Assembly: GCF_014193585.1 (NCBI RefSeq) | Contig: NZ_BLXY01000005.1 | Location: 124,001 to 188,000, forward strand | DNA: 64,000 bases | Direction of reading: 5' to 3' | From: Geomonas paludis | GTDB taxonomy: Bacteria > Desulfobacterota > Desulfuromonadia > Geobacterales > Geobacteraceae | In this document: positions 14,380 through 23,716 of the stretch, piece by piece | Layout of the letters: each line of letters opens with the position of its first letter | How positions within the stretch are numbered: the first letter of the stretch is position 1 | Program-made: the position numbers and the translations under genes | The notes under the pieces: model-generated | Database searches by the model: none | Seen by the model: only the letters and a program-made list of their open reading frames with translations | What the model was told of the DNA's origin: nothing

Positions 14380-16160
14380 TGTCCAAGAGCAGTACACGAA
14401 AAAGCCTTGCCGCCCTTACCAGGATGGCCTTCATCGCCATCATGGCTTTTACCGCAATGGCAACAACGACGCTGACGGCGACACCGGCGGCGGCAGCTCA
14501 GGCCAGCATTGCCTGGAGCGCACCGACCGACAGCACCGGGGTTACCGGTTACAAGGTCCACATCGGCGGCAGCAGCGGCAGCTACTCGCAGCACATCGAC
14601 GTCGGCAGCACCACGAGCTACTCGAGCAGCAGCCTGAGCGACGGGAGCACCTACTACTTCGCCGTCACCGCTTACAACGCGGCGGGGGCCGAGAGCGCCT
14701 ACTCCAACGAGATCAGCAGGAGCTTCCCGGCACTTCCCACCACGTACACCATCACCGCGACGGCCGGTGCCGGCGGCACCGTCACCGCCTTGAGCAACAC
14801 CAAGGTGAGCACGGCGACCAGCGGCAGCTCCACCATCACCAGCGTGACCGTCACCTCCGGTGCGAGCCAGTCCTTCAGCATCACCCCCGCCAGCGGCTAC
14901 AAGGTGGCTGGGGTCACTGTGGACGGCGTCGCTAAAGGTGCCGTCACCTCCTACACCTTCAGCAACGTGACCGCCAACCACACCATCTCGGCCAGCTTCA
15001 CCCTCAACAGCTACAGCATCACCGCCAGCGCCGGCACCGGCGGCAGCATCACCCCGTCCGGGACCGCCACCGTCGCCGCCAACGGGAGCCAGAGCTACAC
15101 CATCACCCCCGCCACCGGCTACAAGATCGCCGCGGTCACCGTCGACGGCGCATCGGTGGGCTCAGTGGGCAGCTACACCTTCAACCTGGTCAGCGCCAAC
15201 CACACCATCGCCGCGAGCTTCGCGCTCAACAGCTACACCATAACGGCAACGGCCGGCACCGGCGGCAGCATCACCCCCTCGGGGACCGCCACGGTCACGA
15301 GCGGCGGCAGCAAGAGCTACACCATCGCGGCGGCCAGCGGCTACAAGATCGCCGACGTCAAGGTGGACGGTGTCTCCAAGGGAGCCATCGCCAGCTACAG
15401 CTTCAGCAGCGTCACCGCCAACCACACCATCGCGGCGAGCTTCGTTGCAAACACAACCACATACACCATCACGGCTAGCGTCGGCACCGGGGGCAGCATC
15501 TCGCCGGCCGGGAGCGTATCGGTGGCAAAGGGTTCAAGCCAGACCTTCACCATAACCCCCAGCGCCGGGTACAGCATCAAGTCCCTGCAGGTTGACGGGC
15601 AATGGATCAGAGCTGCCTCTACCTATACCTTCTCCAACGTGACCGCTAACCACTCAATCCTCGCTGCCTTCAGCGCAACGGCAACTGCAGCAACCAGCAC
15701 CACGGCCGGCAAAGTTGTCTTCGCCACCAATGCCGGGGGCGCGGCCTTCACCGGCGCCGATGGGACCGCCTACAAGGCCGACAGCTACTATTCCGGCGGG
15801 ACTGCCAAGACCATCACCGCGACCATCGCCGGCACCTCCGACGACGTGCTCTATCAAAGCTACCGCTACGGCAGCACCACGGCCGGGAGCGTCATGTCCT
15901 ACAACATCCCGGTTGCCAACGGCAACTACTCCGTGATGCTCAAATTCGCGGACAACGTGGGGACGGGCCAGAGGGTTTTCGACGTCAAAATGGAAGGGAC
16001 CACTGTTCTATCCAGCTTTGACATCTATGCCAAGGCTGGCAATAATACTGCTTACGATGTGACGATACCTGTCAGCGTGGCTGACGGCGTGCTGAACATA
16101 GGGTTTGTGACCAAGATCAGCAGCCCGAAGATCAACGGCATCGTTGTGAAAACCAGGTAG
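14379..16160 (+). CDS. Secreted repeat protein with fibronectin-III-like and malectin-like domains
   Basis: 593 residues from the ATG at 14379 (AGGAGG upstream). A long signal peptide ends near residue 42. Then comes a fibronectin-III-like domain (about 44-115). Four InlB-B/Flg_new-type repeats follow, each with TYTITATAGTGG, SGYKI, VDG and SANHTIAASF cores (about 118-432). The C-terminal domain has the malectin pattern (NAGG, YKADSYYSGG, YNIPVANGNYSV, FDVKMEG, FDIYAKAG, INGIVV; about 440-593). Malectin domains bind carbohydrate, so this is probably a matrix or surface polysaccharide-binding protein. It is controlled by the upstream riboswitch and Crp-type operator and sits beside the exopolysaccharide locus. 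Confidence 0.85.
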   Translation: MSKSSTRKSLAALTRMAFIAIMAFTAMATTTLTATPAAAAQASIAWSAPTDSTGVTGYKVHIGGSSGSYSQHIDVGSTTSYSSSSLSDGSTYYFAVTAYNAAGAESAYSNEISRSFPALPTTYTITATAGAGGTVTALSNTKVSTATSGSSTITSVTVTSGASQSFSITPASGYKVAGVTVDGVAKGAVTSYTFSNVTANHTISASFTLNSYSITASAGTGGSITPSGTATVAANGSQSYTITPATGYKIAAVTVDGASVGSVGSYTFNLVSANHTIAASFALNSYTITATAGTGGSITPSGTATVTSGGSKSYTIAAASGYKIADVKVDGVSKGAIASYSFSSVTANHTIAASFVANTTTYTITASVGTGGSISPAGSVSVAKGSSQTFTITPSAGYSIKSLQVDGQWIRAASTYTFSNVTANHSILAAFSATATAATSTTAGKVVFATNAGGAAFTGADGTAYKADSYYSGGTAKTITATIAGTSDDVLYQSYRYGSTTAGSVMSYNIPVANGNYSVMLKFADNVGTGQRVFDVKMEGTTVLSSFDIYAKAGNNTAYDVTIPVSVADGVLNIGFVTKISSPKINGIVVKTR

Positions 16161-16180
16161 AAAAACACAAAGGAAGGTAT

Positions 16181-17788
16181 ATGACGTCAAAAGTAACGTT
16201 ATTCGGTAAGAAGATAGCAGTAGCGGCAGCAGTGATTCTTTGTCTGAGCGCCACCGTGGCCTCCGCGGCAACCTACTATGTCGACTCCTCTGCGGGCTCA
16301 GACAGCAATTCCGGCAGCAGCACCGCTCCCTGGAAGACGGTCACCAAGGTGAACAGCATGTCCTTCTACCCCGGGGACCAGATCCTCTTCAAACGGGGGG
16401 GGAGTTGGGACACCCTGCTGAAACCCTCTTCCGGCACCAGCGCGTCTCCGGTCAGCTACGGTGCCTACGGCACCGGCAACAAGCCGGTCATCCGCGGCTT
16501 CTACGCCTCGAGCAAGTCGTACGTGACTGCCCAGGACATAGCGTTTCGCAACGGCAGCTCTGACAGCCCTGCCACCATCCTGACCTCGCACCACATCGCT
16601 CTCAGGAACTGCGACATCATCGCCGACACCAGCAACTCCACCTGGGCGGCACTGTACATGCTGCTCAACTCGCACCATAACGAGATCAGCGACTGCAACA
16701 TCGCGCACCTGAGCATCAGCAGGCAGTCCGACGCGGTGAACCTGAGAAGGAACGCCAACTACAACATCATCAGGAACAACAAGATCGGTGCGGCCACCCA
16801 CTACGCGCTCTCCCTGGAAGGGTTCGACACCACCTACCCGACCTACAGCTGCAACTACAACCTGATCCAGGGCAACACCATCAACAACCCGCAGGGCGCC
16901 ACGATGGGCTTGCAATCCGGGTCGAGCAACAACGTCGTGGAGAAAAACATCATCTACGGCGGCAAGAGCACGAGCTACGACGCCAACCTCCCCCGCACCT
17001 TCAAGGCGGTGTCGCAGAACAACATCATCCGCTACAACATCCTGCGGGACAACACGACCAGCACCTCCAGCGGTCTGGGCATGGAGGTCTACGCCTACAA
17101 CACCGACCCTCCCAACGTCGCCATCGGCAACAGGGTCTACAACAACACGATCACCAACATAACCAAGTACCCCATCGTCATCGCGACCAACGGCGACAGC
17201 GGGGCGACCGCCTACAACAACTACTTCAAGAACAACGCGGTCTACAACAACCTGGACAGCTACCAGCTCTGGATCCAGAAGAACAGCGTCATCTACGACA
17301 ACTTCTTCTCCAACAACCTGTTCTTCAAGACCGGCACCAGCTCCATCATGAACGTGCAGGGGAAGTACGGGACGGTGGCCGACATCCAGGCGGCCGACCC
17401 CACCCACTTCAAGGGTAATCTTCAGACCGCACCGATGCTCGACTCGACCTACAAACCGCAGATCGGCTCTCCCTGCATCGATGCCGGCGACTTCCTGACC
17501 AAGGTGACCAGCGCCAGCGGCACCGGTTCCGTGATCACCGTCGCCGATGACGGCTACTTCTCCGACGGCATGGGGCTCACCGCAGGCGACACCATCATGG
17601 TGGGGGGCTACACCGCCACCATCACGGCGATCAACCGCTCCACCAACCAGATCACCCTGAACCAGAGCGTGACCTTCAAGACGGGCGACCCGGTCAGCAT
17701 GCCCTACAAAGGGAGCAAGCCGGATATCGGCGCCATCGAGTACCAGCAGGTCGTGGCCCAGCCGCTCAACCTGCAGTTCACCAACTAG
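16181..17788 (+). CDS. Secreted right-handed parallel beta-helix protein
   Basis: 535 residues with a signal peptide (1-29, ending ATVASA). The body shows repeated Asn-rich turns typical of pectate-lyase-like beta-helices (NYNIIRNNKI, YNLIQGNTI, NNVVEKNII, NNIIRYNIL, GNRVYNNTI). The N-terminus (TYYVDSSAGSDSNSG) and C-terminus (KPDIGAIEY) are standard caps of such proteins. The family includes polysaccharide lyases and epimerases, but I cannot identify catalytic residues. GGAAGG precedes the ATG, 20 bases after the malectin gene, so they share one transcript. Likely role: binding or modifying extracellular polysaccharide. Confidence 0.83.
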   Translation: MTSKVTLFGKKIAVAAAVILCLSATVASAATYYVDSSAGSDSNSGSSTAPWKTVTKVNSMSFYPGDQILFKRGGSWDTLLKPSSGTSASPVSYGAYGTGNKPVIRGFYASSKSYVTAQDIAFRNGSSDSPATILTSHHIALRNCDIIADTSNSTWAALYMLLNSHHNEISDCNIAHLSISRQSDAVNLRRNANYNIIRNNKIGAATHYALSLEGFDTTYPTYSCNYNLIQGNTINNPQGATMGLQSGSSNNVVEKNIIYGGKSTSYDANLPRTFKAVSQNNIIRYNILRDNTTSTSSGLGMEVYAYNTDPPNVAIGNRVYNNTITNITKYPIVIATNGDSGATAYNNYFKNNAVYNNLDSYQLWIQKNSVIYDNFFSNNLFFKTGTSSIMNVQGKYGTVADIQAADPTHFKGNLQTAPMLDSTYKPQIGSPCIDAGDFLTKVTSASGTGSVITVADDGYFSDGMGLTAGDTIMVGGYTATITAINRSTNQITLNQSVTFKTGDPVSMPYKGSKPDIGAIEYQQVVAQPLNLQFTN

Positions 17789-17820
17789 CGGCAACGGCTC
17801 CAGCCGAAACCGCCACAGCA

Positions 17821-17856
17821 AAGGGGGCAGCGGTCGACACCGCTGCCCCCTTATTT
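17821..17856. terminator. Bidirectional terminator between convergent transcripts
   Basis: A perfect 13-base-pair stem (AAGGGGGCAGCGG with its complement) around the loop TCGACA, flanked by AA on one side and TTATTT on the other. It separates the riboswitch operon from the minus-strand polysaccharide operon and could stop both. Confidence 0.85.
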
Positions 17857-17874
17857 CGTCGCGTGCACCCCGAC

Positions 17875-19023
17875 CTAGGCGGTCAGTTGAGACAGGGCGC
17901 AGAACATCCAGGCCTGCGACCAGCGGATGTAGGGGATCTTGTTGGTGAAGGCACGGTACTTCTGGTAGTAGAAGTAACCCGTCTCGTCCTGCATGTGCTC
18001 CACGGCCCAGCGCGCGATCTGCTCGGCCAGAGGTAGGCTCTCTTCGCAGTACCCGGCAAGTTCCAGGCAGGTGAGGATGCCCTGGGCGGAGCAGTGGATG
18101 TCAATGGGATAAAGGGAGTCATGGTAATACTTCGGGCAACCGTCGTGCAGCCAGAAGTGGTCGAGGTAGTATTGATAGCCCTTGCGCAGTTCCTTTTCCC
18201 AGGTCTGTTCTTCGGCAAACTGCATCCACCTTTTCAGCGAGACCAGATTGAAGCCGGTGTGAAAACTGTCGATGAACTGCTGAAAGGGACTTTCTCCGTA
18301 GGCCCAGGAGTAGTCGGGGCGCATGGCCTTCACCGAGTAGCGCATCGCCTTGCGTGACTTCTCCAGATAACCACGATTCCCGGTCAGGCGCGCGACCCGC
18401 GCCAGCAGCGCGGCGGAGAGCATGTTAACGTTGTGCACCCGCGTGGTGTTGCCGGGCATGTACCCAAAGCACATGGTGGTGCCGTCCTCGAAGAGAACCA
18501 AGTGGTCGAGCAGAAACCGGCACCCTCCCAAAGCAGCATCGAGCGCGCTCTCCGCGCCGGTGGCAGCATGAAAATCGAGCATGGCGTTGGACACGAACAC
18601 GGTGGTCACCGCGTTGGGCGTCCCCACCGGGGTAAGAAAATTGCGCGACTGCCAGTCAAAGTTGTACCCCCAGGAGATCCCGGAATAACCGGAGCAATGC
18701 ATCCCCAGCAGCAGCCGCACCAGTTGTCCGGCCTCGTCGAGCTTACCCTTGGCGACCAGGCCGGTCACGAAAAGGGCCACCCCCTTGGGGTTGTAGCCTT
18801 TGGGAACCCCCGTCACCCCCCGAAAGTTGACGGGACTTCTCTTGAAGAACTGAGTCCACGCCAGCCGCAGCAACGGCGACCGGTAGAGCGGGGAGTTGCG
18901 AAACAGTGCCGAGTTGAGCCCGTCGAAGTTGTCCCACCCCTGGTAGCCACAGGCACGACAATAGTCGTAGAGCCTGTCAAAGGCATGACCGAAAGTTATG
19001 GCGGCAGCATCCTCGCGTTTCAT
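17875..19023 (-). CDS. Alpha/alpha-toroid protein, possible glycan-active enzyme, in polysaccharide locus
   Basis: 382 residues from the ATG at 19023 (GGGGGAGG upstream), overlapping the preceding glycosyltransferase stop as ATGA. The sequence is helical with repeated Trp/Tyr/His segments (GYSGISWGYNFDW, FIDSFHTGFNLVSLKRW, DIHCSAQGILTCLELAGY) spaced like the helix pairs of (alpha/alpha)6 toroids used by many glycosidases and lyases. No signal peptide is visible, so it should act in the cytoplasm. It is the last gene of the exopolysaccharide operon. Related proteins are often misnamed after delta-aminolevulinate dehydratase. Precise function unknown. Confidence 0.7.
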   Translation of the reverse strand: MKREDAAAITFGHAFDRLYDYCRACGYQGWDNFDGLNSALFRNSPLYRSPLLRLAWTQFFKRSPVNFRGVTGVPKGYNPKGVALFVTGLVAKGKLDEAGQLVRLLLGMHCSGYSGISWGYNFDWQSRNFLTPVGTPNAVTTVFVSNAMLDFHAATGAESALDAALGGCRFLLDHLVLFEDGTTMCFGYMPGNTTRVHNVNMLSAALLARVARLTGNRGYLEKSRKAMRYSVKAMRPDYSWAYGESPFQQFIDSFHTGFNLVSLKRWMQFAEEQTWEKELRKGYQYYLDHFWLHDGCPKYYHDSLYPIDIHCSAQGILTCLELAGYCEESLPLAEQIARWAVEHMQDETGYFYYQKYRAFTNKIPYIRWSQAWMFCALSQLTA

Positions 19024-20111
19024 ACCTCCCCCCTTTCCTGGCGCAGCAGGTCGAGGTAGAGCGCTTCCAGCCTCGCGACCACGCTGGTTATGGAGAACCG
19101 CTCGCGCCCGACCCGCCTGTTGCGCTGCGACATCTCCTGCCAAAGCTCCCCGTCTTCAAGCAGACGTGCGACCCGATCGGCAAAATCCGCCGGATCAAGT
19201 GAAGGGACCAGGAAGCCGTTCTCGCCATCGACTATGATGTCGGCGATACCCGCCACGGGCCGGCTCACAATGGGGATACCCATCCCCATCCCCTCCACCA
19301 GGGCGTTAGGCATTCCCTCCCCGTAGTCCGTGGGAAAGAGCATGATGCCGCACCGGGCCAGCAACCGGTATTTCTCCTCACCCGCCAGCCAGCCTGTGAA
19401 TGACACCTGTGCCATCAGTCCCCGACGTTGCACATACGCAACCAGTTCCTGGCGCAACTCGCCGTCCCCCACCATGTAAAGTTGCAAGTCGGGAAAACGG
19501 GGGAGCAGCATTTCCACCGCCTGGATCGCGGTGAGGCACCCCTTGCCCCGGGCAAACCTGGAGAGGTAGACGATGCGGCGTGGATCGTTGGCAGGCACGC
19601 ATTCGTGATGCTCGTAGGTTGTGGTCTCCTGCACGATGGCCTGAGATGGAAAGCCCCATCGGGTCAACCTCTCCCCGAAACGGCTGCAGAGGACCACCAG
19701 CCGGTCTGCGGCGAACACCCGCCTGAACACCCCCCGTGCGTACCGGTCGATGACCCCTTCCCACGTGGGCGACCACCCCCGGAAGAAGACGATGGTTCTT
19801 CTTCCCGTGAGCCTCGCCGCCAGATGGTAGACGCCGTCGCGGATCAGGGACTTGGGATCAAGAGACGGGTTCAGCACCACGAGGTCATGCTGCGGCAACG
19901 TTCGCCGCAGGGCGGCGAGGTCGACCAGCGGCTGCAAGGGCCGCCCCCCGCCGCTGGCGGCGGACCGGCTACCGGTGTAGAAGAAAGACAGTTGCAGCGC
20001 CTCGGAGCGGAAGTGCTTGCTGACGAGGGAGTAGTAGTTGGCGACACCGCCGTTTTGCTCCGGCGGCGGACACATGACGAGAACTTGAGGCTTGCGGCTT
20101 GTTGTGGTCAT
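19020..20111 (-). CDS. GT4-type glycosyltransferase
   Basis: 363 residues. The N-terminal GT-B half has the glycine-rich NGGVANYYSLVSKHF acceptor-side segment. The C-terminal half carries the nucleotide-sugar signature YLSRFARGKG and FPTDYGEGMPNALVEGMGMGIP, with the acidic E-x7-E motif of family 4 glycosyltransferases. It overlaps both neighbours by four bases (ATGA). It probably adds one sugar of the repeat unit on the cytoplasmic face of the membrane; donor and acceptor unknown. Confidence 0.88.
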   Translation of the reverse strand: MTTTSRKPQVLVMCPPPEQNGGVANYYSLVSKHFRSEALQLSFFYTGSRSAASGGGRPLQPLVDLAALRRTLPQHDLVVLNPSLDPKSLIRDGVYHLAARLTGRRTIVFFRGWSPTWEGVIDRYARGVFRRVFAADRLVVLCSRFGERLTRWGFPSQAIVQETTTYEHHECVPANDPRRIVYLSRFARGKGCLTAIQAVEMLLPRFPDLQLYMVGDGELRQELVAYVQRRGLMAQVSFTGWLAGEEKYRLLARCGIMLFPTDYGEGMPNALVEGMGMGIPIVSRPVAGIADIIVDGENGFLVPSLDPADFADRVARLLEDGELWQEMSQRNRRVGRERFSITSVVARLEALYLDLLRQERGEV

Positions 20112-21250
20112 AACACACCTGCCCGATCCTTTTGTTGCAGCGAGTCCAGGACGCACAGAACACGCTGGTTGTATAGATAGTTGCCGCAGAAGTCGCCGGG
20201 CTCGAACCTCCAGCCGTCCGGCGGTTCATGAAGCATCCGCCCGGCAATCCCGTCGACCATGCACATCTCGTGGTTGTTTAAAATTCCGAAGTAGGTATGC
20301 AGTTCGTTGACCAGAAATCTGCCGTCTTCAGTGATGAAGACATCCAGGCTCAGACTGGTGAAACCACCGGCATCGAACACGGCGCGGGCAAAATCCAGCA
20401 GCCCTGCCGGCGGCATGCCATAGGTGCGCAGGTGCGAGCCACTGTGAAAACGGCCCGAGCGGACCTTTTCGAAAGCGAAATAGGACGGGCCGATGCGGAC
20501 CACGCGCCACTCCCTGAGGTTCGGGAGATATTCCTGAAACAGCACGCTGCCGACCTCACGATCGTTGGGCCCGCGCCTCTCATTTGTGTACCCCTTGCAG
20601 AAGCAGCGGGAAATGTGCCTGCGGAGTTGGCTGCGCCGCTCGAAGATGATGACCCCGGAGGCTCCCGAGCCCATGTTGCTCTTGAAGACCACGGGTAGGT
20701 CGGTACGGGCGGCAAACTGCAATGCCTGGCTGCGGTCGTAGAAAACCCAGGTCCTGGGGTGGCTGATGCCATTGGCCTTGAGCCAGTAAAAGGTGCGCCT
20801 TTTGCTTTCCCACATCCACAAGGCGGAATAGGACGGAAAGATCGGCATGCCCAGGTCCTCGGCAATGACCCGCACCCGCTCGTCGTACATCTGCTTCCAG
20901 TTGCTGAAGGTAACGGAAGGCAGCACGAGGTAGACGTCGCAACCTGACTGCTGCATTTCCTCCTGCCAGTCCGGCCCCGTAATATCGAGCACCTGGTAGC
21001 GCACCCTCAGATCGTGGCACGCTTTTACGTAGTGCCTGTGGCCGTGCCAGAACTCCTTGAGGATGCCCAGGGTGTACGGGTACGCCGGCTCGTAATCACA
21101 GCTGGGGCATTCTTCCTCCTGCACCAGTAGAATTCTGTTGCTGGTCCTTAACTCCACCAGGTTCAGATGCTTCTGGATGTAACGGCGCAAGGGCCCGAGC
21201 ATCCGGTTTTGTTTCAAGAAAGTCAGAGCACGGAGGCAGAGCCGATTCAT
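20108..21250 (-). CDS. ATP-grasp family ligase
   Basis: 380 residues with an ATP-grasp pattern: YWLKANGISHPRTWVF, then the ATP-binding loop VVFKSNMGSGASGVIIF, a QEYLPN segment, and the metal-binding SLDVFITEDGRFLVNEL near the end. ATP-grasp enzymes join a carboxylate to an amine or thiol with ATP. Next to CapA and a glycosyltransferase, it may attach an amino acid to a uronic acid of the polymer. An N-terminal Cys pair (CPSC) is an extra feature. The gene overlaps the glycosyltransferase (ATGA) and starts 3 bases after capA. Substrate is inferred. Confidence 0.82.
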   Translation of the reverse strand: MNRLCLRALTFLKQNRMLGPLRRYIQKHLNLVELRTSNRILLVQEEECPSCDYEPAYPYTLGILKEFWHGHRHYVKACHDLRVRYQVLDITGPDWQEEMQQSGCDVYLVLPSVTFSNWKQMYDERVRVIAEDLGMPIFPSYSALWMWESKRRTFYWLKANGISHPRTWVFYDRSQALQFAARTDLPVVFKSNMGSGASGVIIFERRSQLRRHISRCFCKGYTNERRGPNDREVGSVLFQEYLPNLREWRVVRIGPSYFAFEKVRSGRFHSGSHLRTYGMPPAGLLDFARAVFDAGGFTSLSLDVFITEDGRFLVNELHTYFGILNNHEMCMVDGIAGRMLHEPPDGWRFEPGDFCGNYLYNQRVLCVLDSLQQKDRAGVL

Positions 21251-21253
21251 CTT

Positions 21254-22393
21254 TCACCTCTTGACCTCGAGGTCGATTGCCAGAATAGTCTCCAGCGCCT
21301 CTCTATGGGACTCGCAGGAGATCAGATGATGCAGGTTCAACAACCTGTGCTTGTCAAAGCACCAGTCGCTGAAACGCAACCTGCGGTTGAGAAACCTGGC
21401 GAGCCTGCCGTGGCCATTCAGTGTGCTGTACAAGTCGTACTTTTTTCTCTGGCACAACTGGTGCCATTGCTTGCGCACAAACTCCGCATCCGCAACCAGG
21501 GCGCTTTTCTCCCGTACCGCGGTCAGAAACCGTTCTGCCTGAGACGCCCCCATCCTCCTCGCCCCGGGCAGATGGTCGGACTGGTGGTACGGCACCAGTT
21601 CCACCCTTGCGGGAAGGCCTGGTTCAAGCAGCACCCGCACCAAAAATCCATGGTAGAAACTGTCAGTGCGTTGCGGGTAGCGGTCGAAAAGCAGGTTGCC
21701 CTGACCGTAGACGATGTGCCCGTTTTGGTACTTCTCCACCGCTCCCGGGCAGTGGGAGTGCTGGCAGACCACAACATCGGCCCCCTCCTCCACCATGAAG
21801 TGACAGGTGTCCTGCAGCATAGGGCTCGGGTAAGGGTAATGCTGGACCCCGGCATGAAGCAACACGATCAGGTAGTCGAAAAAACCGCGGCAAAGGCGCA
21901 ACGACCTTACGTACTGTGCAAGATTCAACACGCTGACCCCGCCCTTTGCCACGCCGGCGACAGCCTCACTTTCGGCATAGGCCAGCAGCCCGACTTTGAC
22001 ACCTCGGAACCCGCGAATGATCGGCCGCCTGGCCTCGCTATCATCTGCACCGGCTCCGACAACCGCAATCCCAGCGCTGGCACAGGTTGATCTGGTGCTC
22101 AGCAACCCGGTGGCACCGTAGTCGAGGATGTGGTTGTTGGCGAGATTGACAAGATCTATATGCGCTCTACTCAGGGAGACTATACCTGCCGGCTCCGCCC
22201 GTAACGCCGGGCCGACCTTGGCCACCGCCCGCCCCCCCTCGATCAAGGGACACTCAAGATTGACGACGACAAGATCGGCGCGCCGGAATTCGGTGAGGAG
22301 GTCGCTGAAAAGGCCGGAGGCATCGCCGCCATGAAACATACGAGCATTGCGATTGATGGGGCAGACATCACCGCCGATTACGATCTCGACCAT
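21254..22393 (-). CDS. CapA-family metallophosphatase-like capsule protein
   Basis: 379 residues with CapA family blocks: GGDVCP at the N-terminus, NLECPL, NLANNHILDYG, HAGVQHYPYP and CQHSHCPGAVEKY. The Asp/Asn/His positions form the dinuclear metal site of the calcineurin-like fold. CapA proteins act in poly-gamma-glutamate and other capsule synthesis and have been linked to anchoring or transport. The usual N-terminal signal is missing, so it could be cytoplasmic. GGAGGG precedes the ATG; a 33-base gap separates it from the polymerase gene. Confidence 0.85.
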   Translation of the reverse strand: MVEIVIGGDVCPINRNARMFHGGDASGLFSDLLTEFRRADLVVVNLECPLIEGGRAVAKVGPALRAEPAGIVSLSRAHIDLVNLANNHILDYGATGLLSTRSTCASAGIAVVGAGADDSEARRPIIRGFRGVKVGLLAYAESEAVAGVAKGGVSVLNLAQYVRSLRLCRGFFDYLIVLLHAGVQHYPYPSPMLQDTCHFMVEEGADVVVCQHSHCPGAVEKYQNGHIVYGQGNLLFDRYPQRTDSFYHGFLVRVLLEPGLPARVELVPYHQSDHLPGARRMGASQAERFLTAVREKSALVADAEFVRKQWHQLCQRKKYDLYSTLNGHGRLARFLNRRLRFSDWCFDKHRLLNLHHLISCESHREALETILAIDLEVKR

Positions 22394-22426
22394 GTCGATG
22401 CCCTCCGTACCCCGGCTGGCTGCCTC

Positions 22427-23707
22427 TTAGGAGGTGTTGGCATGGGGATTGTCGCGTCGCTCTGCCAGAAAGCCCAGACAACGGCCGGACAGAAGGCACA
22501 ACAGGTAGGAATAAGGAGTAAGTGAAGGGTTGGAATAGGTGCTGAACCCGATACAGGCAAGCCCCCACAGGAGCAACAGGACCGCCGCGGCATTGATCTC
22601 GAGCGCTTCTGATCCAAGACACCTCAGCCCCGGCAAAATTATCAGTGCGAGGTAGGACAGAGCCGTCGGCACCCCACCGATAAAGGCCATCCACAACACC
22701 GCATTGTCAAAGTATTGGTAATCTTTGCCGTTCCAGTCCCAGGTCCCGTTAGGCCCCCTACCGAGCACCAGATCCGAGAGCGGCACGTCCGCGAAGAAGT
22801 CGACGTACTGCCCGGACCGGGTGTCCTGGAGAGCCCGGTCCTGAAAATCCGTGAAGGCACCGAGCAGCAGATCCTGGAGGAAAAATCCCAGTATGGAGAG
22901 GGCGACGAGCAAAACGAGCAGGGACTTCAGACGGTGGGCTAAGAAGCTCCTCGCTTTGCCTGCGGCCGGTTTGTTCAGCCAAAAGAAGGACATCAGGAGG
23001 AAGAAGGACATCAGAAACCAGGACCTGGTCTTGGTGAAGACTGCCAGGCAGATGAATACGACGTAAGGGATGAAGCGCCAGAAGTGGTTTAACTTTTGAT
23101 GTCGTGTAAAGCTGAACAGCGTCCAGCCACCGTACCACATCAACAGCACCATGTAGTAGACCGGCGTAGAAAGCCAGCGCTGAGTTATGTCACGGTGAGT
23201 GGTGGCTATTGATACTGTTGCCAGGCAGGCACTGATCATTGAGGCTCCAAAGACCACCTTATCGACAATGGGCCAGACTCTCCTATCCATACCGGCAAAT
23301 ACCAAGACGGTGGAGAACCAGACAAAGGGTCCTGTGGCACCAAAGGCCTTGAAACTGGTGTAGTCGGCAAGACCGTAGGATGCCAGCGCCCAGAGCAAGG
23401 CTGTGAGTTGCAAGATCCAGAAGGCGTACCTCGTAGTGGGATCGAGCCTGCGGTACTGCCCGTTAACGGCAGCAATAGTTCCAGCGGCAAGGGCGCAGAG
23501 AAGTCCGAGTCCGTGGGCAAGGTAATATAGTGCAGATTTTTCCCCAGGACCGACCACCCCCTCGCCAGCAGTCGTTCCGATGGATTGGGCGGTCACGACC
23601 CAAGCACCCCACGCCCCCAGCAACCCGGCGGCGCTTAACAACGGGACGAGGGTGCCGGCCGAACCGGATCTCTTTTGACGCCCTTGCTCAACGGCTCTGG
23701 CAAGCAT
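22427..23707 (-). CDS. Polytopic membrane protein, probable Wzy/O-antigen-ligase-type polymerase
   Basis: 426 residues with about ten to twelve hydrophobic segments and one larger hydrophilic loop (around 280-330, containing FADVPLSDLVLGRGPNGTWDW), the layout of Wzy polymerases and WaaL-type ligases. The YxDNAVLW segment after the loop is also typical of such proteins. It lies between the flippase and capA. It would polymerise lipid-linked repeat units in the periplasm. Sequence conservation in this class is low, so the call rests on topology and context. Confidence 0.75.
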   Translation of the reverse strand: MLARAVEQGRQKRSGSAGTLVPLLSAAGLLGAWGAWVVTAQSIGTTAGEGVVGPGEKSALYYLAHGLGLLCALAAGTIAAVNGQYRRLDPTTRYAFWILQLTALLWALASYGLADYTSFKAFGATGPFVWFSTVLVFAGMDRRVWPIVDKVVFGASMISACLATVSIATTHRDITQRWLSTPVYYMVLLMWYGGWTLFSFTRHQKLNHFWRFIPYVVFICLAVFTKTRSWFLMSFFLLMSFFWLNKPAAGKARSFLAHRLKSLLVLLVALSILGFFLQDLLLGAFTDFQDRALQDTRSGQYVDFFADVPLSDLVLGRGPNGTWDWNGKDYQYFDNAVLWMAFIGGVPTALSYLALIILPGLRCLGSEALEINAAAVLLLLWGLACIGFSTYSNPSLTPYSYLLCLLSGRCLGFLAERRDNPHANTS

Positions 23708-23716
23708 GGTATCCTC

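Noticed and set aside
14144-14443. 99-codon minus-strand frame over the riboswitch
   Set aside because: It overlaps the riboswitch, terminator and leader ORF, which explain the sequence better; its hydrophobic translation comes from the antisense of Pro/Gly/Arg codons.
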